Below are positions 25,601 through 33,050 of a stretch of DNA of 33,050 nucleotides, piece after piece. Position 1 is the first letter of the stretch, and the number at the start of each line of letters is the position of its first letter. A program made the position numbers and the translations under genes. The notes under the pieces were generated by a model. It was not told the DNA's origin. It searched no databases and saw only the letters and a list, made by a program, of their open reading frames with translations. Source of the DNA: Pseudomonadota bacterium (GTDB lineage: Bacteria > Pseudomonadota > Gammaproteobacteria > Xanthomonadales > Rhodanobacteraceae); contig JAJXYE010000002.1 in NCBI GenBank assembly GCA_021780735.1, positions 1-33,050 of the forward strand, read 5' to 3'.

Positions 25601-25638
25601 AGCAGGCCGATCTGGACGCGTTGCTGGCGCCTGGGTGA
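22615..25638 (+). CDS. SNF2-family DEAD-like helicase/ATPase
   Basis: About 1007 residues. I start at the ATG at 22615; the track begins at a TTG 25 codons earlier, which is possible but less likely. The first 530 residues are an N-terminal region without a motif I can name. The SNF2 ATPase follows: RPYQREGLRWLNAL, Walker A DDMGLGKT (about 566-573), Walker B VLDEAQ (about 662-667, DEAQ rather than DEAH), LTGTPLENHLGELWSQIDL. The helicase C half has LLFSQFTGML, LTGDTRDR, LKAGGVGLNLTAADTVIHYD and RIGQ. Such proteins are single-gene dsDNA translocases of unknown target, loosely related to RapA. It starts 100 bases after gpsA on the same strand. Confidence 0.9.
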   Translation: MRMQQPDEKQQPVAAPSGDDEALPLAWRRLLAAPKPVAPGDHVVLGFFLDVMPEEGMASARLDVAPVLLAVAEHGRYARPVPLDSRHLAQSPLQPHEQRLAATLLGLPQNVRKSRSYARLGGHVGDTLLAEILDTAPCFLGGLAGLRLSRGKSHQLNWHWQMEADGSQRLLPALPHSQRLLHIDSLWYLDAERATLGLFDAAAEETHWLDLPPLKHEHGRRLRQRLPNSRLATRVPLPQVFGEVRRSQLAPKPVLILHALTRHARLAAGTPPLGYARLAFDYAGERLPGRGGEPLVRRVRNDQLVEITRRRAEELSAMEQLERIGLSPGVDTEGLPWDVAETLPEDAWLFAGTGYAGALEVNTPARWMALRPRLEEENFQVEYAPSFPFEVLEGPVHWYGHAEEDADDHAFDLEIGIELDGQRHNLLPAVAQALAENQLSLSPAANEPEDAVWYAPVDARRRVPVRLKELRGLLAPLAEYLERPRKKLHLPRVQAGRLEELVAAMPGGSTLEAAEPLLGFAARLRDAAERASDALPDGITVKLRPYQREGLRWLNALAEAGVGGVLADDMGLGKTLQLITHLLSLKQGGALTQPALVVVPTSLIPNWQSEIERFAPELRVLTLHGPQRAEEFAQLGAQDIVLTSYALLPRDVVPLRKQPFALIVLDEAQQVKNPRTQARRALLSLRTTRYVCLTGTPLENHLGELWSQIDLSVPGLLGDEGAFRRHYRVPIEKQHDEDCQQRLNLRIAPFILRRTKAQVAQELPPKTEITRRVVLEGRQRELYEGLRLSLAEELREVIAQRGIAHSGIVVLDALLKLRQVCCDPRLVKLEAARGVHESAKFELLMDMLPALLDEGRKVLLFSQFTGMLKLIAAELDRRRIRYVTLTGDTRDRAEPVQRFQNGEVPLFLLSLKAGGVGLNLTAADTVIHYDPWWNPAAEAQASDRAHRIGQDKPVFVFRLITSGTVEERIEELKLRKAELAAAVLEGGGSRERLSFEQADLDALLAPG

Positions 25639-25661
25639 GCAGCATCCATGCCAGCACGGCG

Positions 25662-26000
25662 TCAGCCGTAACGCGGGATGTGTTTGTTGATCTGGAAGCC
25701 GCAGCAGGCACAGGGAGCGGGGTTGTCCGCCTTGCGGAAGATGCTGTCGATCTTGTGATAGCGGCCTTTGCACTTGGGGCAGGCGCTGAGCAGGAACGGT
25801 ACTTGCGCAAGCAGGACGATAACCGGCGCGGCGCAGTACAGCGTCACCCGCAGCCAGTTCGGGATGTCGTGTTCAAGGACGTGTGCGCAGCCGACGCACG
25901 TGGCGGCGAGCAGTGCTCCGCCGCTGCCGATGCGTTGTCGGGAACGCATCGCCTCGCTCGCTGCGCGCAGTTGCCGATGGTTTTGCGCCGGGTCGTTCAT
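25662..26000 (-). CDS. small membrane protein with a C-terminal zinc ribbon
   Basis: A 112-residue protein of unknown function. Two hydrophobic segments (GGALLAATCVGCAHVL and VTLYCAAPVIVLLAQVPFLL) are followed by a four-cysteine zinc ribbon, CPKCKGRYH ... CACCGFQI. It converges with the SNF2 gene, 23 bases apart. No family recognised. Confidence 0.75.
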   Translation of the reverse strand: MNDPAQNHRQLRAASEAMRSRQRIGSGGALLAATCVGCAHVLEHDIPNWLRVTLYCAAPVIVLLAQVPFLLSACPKCKGRYHKIDSIFRKADNPAPCACCGFQINKHIPRYG

Positions 26001-26149
26001 GGCTTTCCTTGCGACCGATCCGCCGCTGGATCAGTTGCAGACATCATTCCGGGATCGCCCGACGTTTGTCAAAGCAAGCTTCAGCCAGAGAATCAGGGAC
26101 GGGACTCATTGACCAGGGCGGCGCCGCGATCCGCCACAGGCACGGCGGC

Positions 26150-26464
26150 TCAGGAGCCAGGCGCCATGCGTGTACGCAACAGCGAATCGACCGACTGCTG
26201 CCATTGCGGCGAGCCCGGTTTCGATTGCGGCGCCTCTTCTCCCAGCTGGTGCTGCACTGCCTGGTTCCATTCCTCCGAACCGGGATTCGGGTCGTGGCCG
26301 TTTTCGCTGATCTGCAGTGTGCGGTCGACCCATGCGTACCAGGCGGCGGAACCGAGCGTGGTGTTGGCCGGCGGGCTCGGGCTGGCCGTGGTGGGCGGCG
26401 TCGGCGCAGGCGAACACGCGGCGAGCAGCAGGGCGAGCGGAAGGCTGGCGACGAGGCGGCGCAT
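26150..26464 (-). CDS. small lipoprotein of unknown function
   Basis: A 104-residue predicted lipoprotein. From ATG 26464 it has MRRLVASLPLALLLAACSPAP, with lipobox LAAC, then a Pro/Thr/Ser-rich linker (PTPPTTASPSPP) and a polar domain with repeated P-G-S-x-x-W motifs (NPGSEEWNQAV and KPGSPQWQQSV), which look like two copies of one short unit. The track start 8 codons upstream would spoil the signal peptide. No named family. Confidence 0.78.
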   Translation of the reverse strand: MRRLVASLPLALLLAACSPAPTPPTTASPSPPANTTLGSAAWYAWVDRTLQISENGHDPNPGSEEWNQAVQHQLGEEAPQSKPGSPQWQQSVDSLLRTRMAPGS

Positions 26465-26568
26465 GGCGGGCTCCAGTGTCGTTTGCATGGAGCCTACTGC
26501 GCGCCCGTGGATGGGTGATTAATTTTTCATGACGGGAGCTGGTGCGATTCAGCTGCGCCGCCGACCGC

Positions 26569-27252
26569 TCAATCGCGCGCGGCTACCTCGTCGATATGCC
26601 GCAGCAGGTCGGCGGGATCGTCGTATACGCGAAAGGCCCCGGACTGCTGCAGCTCGGATTGGCCGTAGCCGCCGCAAAGCAGGCCCACGCCCAGCGCGCG
26701 CGCGCGCTGCGCGGCCAGCATGTCCCACACGCTGTCGCCGATCACCAGTGACTGCTGAATGTCCACGCCGAGGCGTGCGGCAGCGGCGATGAACAGATCC
26801 GGATCGGGCTTGGCGTGCCGCACCTGGTCACGGGTCACCACGGGCACTTTTGCCGGATCGACGCCGAGCGCCTCCACGTTGTGGCGCGCGGTTTCCATCC
26901 GCCCGCTGGTGGCGATGGCCCACGGAATCTGCTGCTCGGTCAGATAGGCCAGAAGTTCCCGCGCACCGGGCAGCGGTCGTACCGAGCCGAGCGCGTGTTG
27001 GCGATTGAAGGCTTCGGCATGCCACTGACGCAGCCGGTCGAGCCGCTCCGCGGTGATCTGCAGCCCGGTCTCGCGCAACAGCATGTTGGTGAACAGGCCG
27101 CCGCTCATGCCGATGCGGCGATGGATCCGCCACACCGAGATGTCCACGCCCTCCCGATCCAGCGCCTCCTTCCACGCCAGCACGTGCTGATAGACGCTGT
27201 CGATCAGCGTGCCGTCGAGGTCGAACAGGAAGGCCGTGTCACGGCGGGGCAT
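26569..27252 (-). CDS. HAD-superfamily phosphatase (phosphoglycolate-phosphatase-like)
   Basis: A 227-residue hydrolase of HAD subclass IA. Motif I is FDLDGTLIDS (residues 10-19), with nucleophile and acid Asp; motif II is ATSGR; motif III Lys lies in HAKPDPDLF; motif IV is VIGDSVWDM. The helical cap (about 20-90) fits phosphoglycolate phosphatase, pyrophosphatase or beta-phosphoglucomutase-like members. It lies 68 bases downstream of glk on the same strand, which makes a sugar-phosphate substrate plausible but unproven. Confidence 0.88.
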   Translation of the reverse strand: MPRRDTAFLFDLDGTLIDSVYQHVLAWKEALDREGVDISVWRIHRRIGMSGGLFTNMLLRETGLQITAERLDRLRQWHAEAFNRQHALGSVRPLPGARELLAYLTEQQIPWAIATSGRMETARHNVEALGVDPAKVPVVTRDQVRHAKPDPDLFIAAAARLGVDIQQSLVIGDSVWDMLAAQRARALGVGLLCGGYGQSELQQSGAFRVYDDPADLLRHIDEVAARD

Positions 27253-27320
27253 CGCGGTTCTCCGGGCTGGCGGGTGAGCGGCAGTTGGCGGTCACCCTGG
27301 CATCGTCGAGGCTTGGCCGA

Positions 27321-29529
<2,209 letters not shown>

Positions 29530-29592
29530 TTGTCTTGTTCTTGCCAGGGCAGATCCTTACTCCTCCCCTTGCCAGCATGCGTCGCACAGTCA

Positions 29593-29763
29593 AGAGCCTT
29601 CGTGCGCCTTTGGCGCCCGAGTCACTTTTCTCTTGCGTGGCCAAGAGAAAAGTGACTCGGTCGCCGACGGCGATCGACCGCTCTGCACTTGAGTTTCTGC
29701 TTCGAAGCACATCGGTGCGGGCACGGAAAGTGGATGCGCCCTCTGCAGGAGGACGAAAGCTCT
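29593..29763. repeat. three-hairpin, MITE-like intergenic repeat between hemB and pyrC
   Basis: Most of the 322-base gap between hemB and pyrC is one structured element. Its centre is a perfect 19-bp inverted repeat, CCGAGTCACTTTTCTCTTG (29617-29635) and its complement (29642-29660), with a 6-base loop. It is flanked by GCGCC-TTT-GGCGC (29604-29616) and TCGCC-GAC-GGCGA (29661-29673). Near-inverted ends AGAGCCTTCGT (29593-29603) and ACGAAAGCTCT (29753-29763) differ at one position and enclose 171 bp. No coding potential. Related GAGTCACTTTTCT-type repeats are, as I recall, common between genes in Xanthomonadales. Confidence 0.7.
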
Positions 29764-29851
29764 GCTTACTTAGGGATGCACCCGGCGCAAGCCCGAAGCA
29801 CGCCTGCGCGATACCATTACCGTCTCCGATCGCAACCCGAGCCCACCCGTC

Positions 29852-30904
29852 ATGACGCCAACGCGCCTAGAAATCACCCGCCCCGACGACTGGCACCTGC
29901 ATCTTCGCGACGGCGACGCGCTGGCCTCGGTCGTCGCGCACACCGCGCAGCGATTCGCGCGCGCCATCGTGATGCCGAACCTGAAGCCGCCGGTGACCAC
30001 GGTGGCGCAGGCCGAAGACTATCGTCGACGGATTCTGGCAAGCCTGCCGGCTGGATCGCGTTTCCAGCCGTTGATGACGCTGTATCTCACCGAGAACACG
30101 CCGGTCGAGGAAATCATCCGTGCCAAGGCGAGCGACAGCGTGTTCGCGGTGAAGTACTACCCGGCAGGGGCCACCACCAATTCCGATTCCGGGGTGCGCG
30201 AGCTGTCGCGGGTGTATGCCGTGCTCGAGGCGATGGAAAAACACGAGCTGCCCTTGCTGCTGCATGGCGAGGTCACCGATTCGGACATCGACATCTTCGA
30301 TCGCGAAGGCGTGTTCATCGAACGCCACCTGCTGCCGCTGCGCGAGCGGTTTCCGGTGCTGCGCATGGTGCTGGAACACATCACCACCCGCAATGCGGTC
30401 GAATTCGTCAGCAGTGCACCTGCCCACGTGGCCGCCACGATCACCGCGCATCATCTGCTGCTCAACCGCAATGCGCTGTTCGAAGGCGGCATCCGCCCGC
30501 ACAACTACTGCGCGCCGATCCTCAAGCGCGAGACGCATCGCGCCGCCTTGCTGCAGGCTGCTACCAGCGGCGATCCGCATTTCTTCCTCGGCACGGACAG
30601 CGCGCCGCATCCGCGCGCAGCGAAGGAGACGGCCTGCGGATGTGCGGGTCTCTATACGGCGCCTGCGGCCATCGAGTTCTATGCCGAGGCGTTCGAGCAG
30701 GCGGGACGGCTGGATCGGCTGGAAGCGTTTGCCAGCTTCCATGGCCCGGAATTCTACCGGCTGCCGCGGAACGAGGCTCGCATTGTGCTCGAGCGCTCGC
30801 CGTGGATCATGCCGGACGAGTATCCGCTTGACGGGGCGACCTGCAAACCGATGCGCGCAGGTGAGTCGGTCGCATGGTCGATCGTGGAGACGACGGCCGT
30901 CTGA
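29852..30904 (+). CDS. pyrC: dihydroorotase
   Basis: A 350-residue PyrC-type (E. coli-like, class II) dihydroorotase of pyrimidine synthesis. Metal ligands: HLH at 15-17, the carbamylated Lys101 in [14 protein letters not shown], His138 in LLHGEV, His176 in LEHITTR, and Asp249 in GTDSAPH. The ATG lies just after the intergenic repeat, with no strong ribosome site visible (context CACCCGTC). Length matches E. coli PyrC (about 348). Confidence 0.96.
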   Translation: MTPTRLEITRPDDWHLHLRDGDALASVVAHTAQRFARAIVMPNLKPPVTTVAQAEDYRRRILASLPAGSRFQPLMTLYLTENTPVEEIIRAKASDSVFAVKYYPAGATTNSDSGVRELSRVYAVLEAMEKHELPLLLHGEVTDSDIDIFDREGVFIERHLLPLRERFPVLRMVLEHITTRNAVEFVSSAPAHVAATITAHHLLLNRNALFEGGIRPHNYCAPILKRETHRAALLQAATSGDPHFFLGTDSAPHPRAAKETACGCAGLYTAPAAIEFYAEAFEQAGRLDRLEAFASFHGPEFYRLPRNEARIVLERSPWIMPDEYPLDGATCKPMRAGESVAWSIVETTAV

Positions 30905-30943
30905 TCCGGATTCGGCAGTTCTCTGGCGGCCAGCTTCGGGCGT

Positions 30944-30964
30944 CCCGCAGATTTTCCCTGCGGG
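30944..30964. terminator. weak hairpin between convergent pyrC and gshA
   Basis: CCCGCAG and CTGCGGG form a 7-bp stem around ATTTTCC, in the 69-base gap between the convergent stops. There is no T-tract on the plus strand, so termination is uncertain. Confidence 0.35.
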
Positions 30965-30973
30965 TCGCGGTGC

Positions 30974-32341
30974 TCAGTAGGCAAACTCGCGAAACACCGG
31001 ATCCACGCTGCCATTCCAAGCGCCGTGGAACAGCTCCAGCTTGCGCTCGGCCGGGGTCTGATTGGCCTGCACGATCTCGAGCAGTGGTTCGAGGAAGATG
31101 CTTTCGTCCGCACCGTGCTTGTTGAGGCGCGCGCGGCGCTTGAGGCCGTGGGCGGCAATCTTGAGCGCTTCCTCGGCCAGATCGCGCACGCTGCCGCCGC
31201 GGAACGGCAGCTTCAGCGCGTGCTTGGGCACGCCGTCGCGCAGGGCATGGCGCTCGGCGCGACTGAAATCCTTGACCAGATCCCAGGCCGCATCGAGTGC
31301 CTCCTGGTCGTACAGCAGGCCGACCCAGAACGCGGGCAGGGCGCACAGCCGGTTCCACGGGCCGCCGTCGGCGCCGCGCATTTCCAGGTACTGCTTCAGG
31401 CGCACTTCGGGGAAGGCGGTGGTGAGGTGGTCGGCGAAATCCTTCATGCTGGCGCGGGTGCCAGGCAGGGCGGGCAGTTCACCGGCGATGAAGTTCTTGA
31501 AGTCCTGCCCGGCGAGGTCGAGGTACTGGCCATTCTGCAGGCTGAAGTACATCGGCACGTCGAGGATGTAGTCGACGTAGCGCTCGTAGCCGAAACCCTC
31601 CTCGAACACAAAGTCGAGCATGCCGGTGCGGTTCGGGTCGGTATCGGTCCAGATGTGCGAGCGGTATGACAGATAGCCGTTTGGACGTCCTTCGGTGAAC
31701 GGCGAATCGGCGAACAGCGCGGTGGCGATCGGCTGCAGCGCCAGGCTGGTGCGGAATTTCTGGATCATGTCCGCTTCGGACGAGAAATCCAGGTTCACCT
31801 GAACGGTGCAGGTGCGGGTCATCATGTCCAGGCCGAGCGAGCCGACCTTGGGCATGTATTCGCGCATGATCTTGTAGCGACCCTTGGGCATCCAGGGCAT
31901 CTCGTCACGGCGCCATTTCGGCTGGAAGCCCATGCCGAGGAAACCGATGCCCAGCTCGTCGGCGACCGAGCGCACATCCTTCAGATGCGAGTTCACCTCG
32001 CAGCAGGTCTGGTGGATGGTCTCCAGCATCGCGCCAGACAATTCCAGCTGGCCGGCCGGCTCCAGCGTGATCGAGGCACCTTCGCGCGACAGCGCCACCG
32101 GGTTTTCGCCTTCGCGTGCCACTTCCCAGCCGTAGCGGGTGGCCAGCGTCTCCAGCAGCAGCTTGATGCCACGTTCGCCCTCGAACATGGGCGGTCGCAA
32201 GTCATCGGTACGGAAGCCGAACTTCTCGTGCTCGGTACCGATGCGCCACGCCTCGCGCGGCTTTTCGCCAGCCGCCAGGTAATCGGCGAGTTGCTGGCGG
32301 CCCGCGATCGGGGTGCTCTTGACGGCACTGGGTATGGACAC
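30974..32341 (-). CDS. gshA: glutamate-cysteine ligase, plant/alphaproteobacterial type (GCS2)
   Basis: About 455 residues. It joins glutamate and cysteine to gamma-glutamylcysteine, the first step of glutathione synthesis. Diagnostic sequences: [13 protein letters not shown] near the start, [31 protein letters not shown] and [25 protein letters not shown]. This is the plant-like family found in Xanthomonadales, not the E. coli GshA family. The ORF-track start (32485) would place codons inside the rho terminator, so it is rejected; the best initiator is GTG 32341 ([11 protein letters not shown], after AAGG), though another non-ATG codon is possible. A -10-like TACAAT lies upstream at 32423-32418 (minus strand). 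Confidence 0.92.
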   Translation of the reverse strand: MSIPSAVKSTPIAGRQQLADYLAAGEKPREAWRIGTEHEKFGFRTDDLRPPMFEGERGIKLLLETLATRYGWEVAREGENPVALSREGASITLEPAGQLELSGAMLETIHQTCCEVNSHLKDVRSVADELGIGFLGMGFQPKWRRDEMPWMPKGRYKIMREYMPKVGSLGLDMMTRTCTVQVNLDFSSEADMIQKFRTSLALQPIATALFADSPFTEGRPNGYLSYRSHIWTDTDPNRTGMLDFVFEEGFGYERYVDYILDVPMYFSLQNGQYLDLAGQDFKNFIAGELPALPGTRASMKDFADHLTTAFPEVRLKQYLEMRGADGGPWNRLCALPAFWVGLLYDQEALDAAWDLVKDFSRAERHALRDGVPKHALKLPFRGGSVRDLAEEALKIAAHGLKRRARLNKHGADESIFLEPLLEIVQANQTPAERKLELFHGAWNGSVDPVFREFAY

Positions 32342-32452
32342 GGGCAGGACCTTGGCTATGGGGTTGGACGGCAGATGGGGGCGCGTTGTCGCTGAGGAAA
32401 GGACAAGATGGCGAATAATTGTACGCGACAGTTCAGCAGGCAAGCACGCACC

Positions 32453-32480
32453 AAAAAAAAACGGGGCCGAAGCCCCGTTT
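32453..32480 (-). terminator. Rho-independent terminator of rho, with UUCG tetraloop
   Basis: On the minus strand ACGGGGC-TTCG-GCCCCGT forms a 7-bp stem closed by a stable UUCG loop, followed by nine T residues. It begins 23 bases after the rho stop and separates rho from gshA. Confidence 0.92.
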
Positions 32481-32502
32481 TCCACGATGCTCTGCCTTGT
32501 CT

Positions 32503-33050
32503 TCAGCGCTTCATCGAATTGAAGAACTCGTCGTTGGACTTGGTGTTCTTCATCTTGTCGAGCATGAACTCCATCGCCGAAAGCTCATCCATCGGATGCA
32601 GCAGCTTGCGCAGAATCCAGATCTTGGCCAGCAGGTCGGGATCGATCAGCAGGTCTTCGCGGCGAGTGCCCGAGCGGTTGATGTCGATGGCCGGGTAGAC
32701 GCGCTTCTCGGAGATGCGGCGGCTCAGGTGCACTTCCATGTTGCCGGTGCCCTTGAACTCCTCGTAGATCACCTCGTCCATCTTGCTGCCGGTTTCGGTC
32801 AGCGCGGTGGCGATGATGGTGAGGCTGCCGCCTTCCTCGACATTGCGCGCCGCACCGAAGAAGCGCTTCGGGCGCTGCAGGGCGTTGGCGTCGACACCGC
32901 CGGTGAGTACCTTGCCGGAGCTGGGCACGACGGTGTTGTAGGCGCGCGCCAGGCGGGTGATCGAGTCGAGCAGGATCACCACGTCCTTCTTGTGCTCGAC
33001 CAGGCGCTTGGCCCGTTCGATCACCATCTCGGCGACCTGCACGTGGCGCA
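32503..33050 (-). CDS. rho: transcription termination factor Rho, C-terminal part (gene runs off the window)
   Basis: The last 182 or so residues of the hexameric RNA helicase that ends transcription. Recognisable parts are [16 protein letters not shown] (Walker B region), [17 protein letters not shown] with the Q-loop segment, [17 protein letters not shown] (R-loop, secondary RNA-binding site) and [22 protein letters not shown] with the arginine finger, ending [10 protein letters not shown]. The ATG in the track (33042) is internal; the true start lies beyond base 33050. Confidence 0.97.
   Translation of the reverse strand, partial: RHVQVAEMVIERAKRLVEHKKDVVILLDSITRLARAYNTVVPSSGKVLTGGVDANALQRPKRFFGAARNVEEGGSLTIIATALTETGSKMDEVIYEEFKGTGNMEVHLSRRISEKRVYPAIDINRSGTRREDLLIDPDLLAKIWILRKLLHPMDELSAMEFMLDKMKNTKSNDEFFNSMKR

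Overview
The window is high-GC DNA from a gammaproteobacterium, most likely of the Xanthomonadales/Rhodanobacteraceae type (Rhodanobacter- or Dyella-like). I infer this from the protein sequences, the plant-type glutamate-cysteine ligase, the secB-gpsA and rpmB-rpmG neighbourhoods, and the GTAGGAGCGCA-type REP repeats. No database search was possible. There is no phage, insertion sequence, CRISPR array, rRNA or tRNA that I can see.

Layout. (1) 3-4123, minus strand: an archaic-type chaperone-usher fimbrial operon (SCPU pilin, PapD-like chaperone, usher, second SCPU pilin). (2) 4398-9008, plus strand: a tightly coupled five-gene operon of a six-helix membrane protein, a 66-residue XRE repressor, a secreted S33/TAP-like hydrolase, and a NatA/NatB-like ABC exporter. 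A consensus promoter lies between two copies of a TGTCAAG-N4-CTTGACA palindrome. (3) 9061-14153: housekeeping and DNA-metabolism genes (EF-hand protein, folE, rmuC, tdk, an unrecognised gene, mutM). (4) 14169-17556, minus: a Gld-type ABC system (ATPase, permease, GldG-like protein, DUF4340-like protein) running into mutM. (5) 17733-18926: a three-histidine-box fatty-acid desaturase and a strong terminator. (6) 19002-20117: a graveyard of three broken genes: a truncated saccharopine-dehydrogenase-like N-terminus, a DCC/DUF393 gene with one in-frame TGA and a lost catalytic Cys, and a DUF4166-like gene with a frameshift. (7) 20247-25638: rpmG, rpmB, secB, gpsA and a large SNF2 helicase. (8) 25662-28337, minus: a zinc-ribbon membrane protein, a lipoprotein, a HAD phosphatase and glucokinase. 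(9) 28537-30904, plus: hemB and pyrC, separated by a three-hairpin, MITE-like repeat. (10) 30974-33050, minus: gshA and the 3' part of rho, with a UUCG-loop terminator between them.

The best candidate for an undescribed system is the 4398-9008 operon. The repressor is encoded inside the operon, and one operator half-site forms the -35 hexamer while the second operator covers the predicted start of transcription. This suggests an autoregulated unit that couples a membrane protein, an extracytoplasmic peptidase-like hydrolase and an exporter, for example for a peptide or membrane-active compound. The function is inference only.
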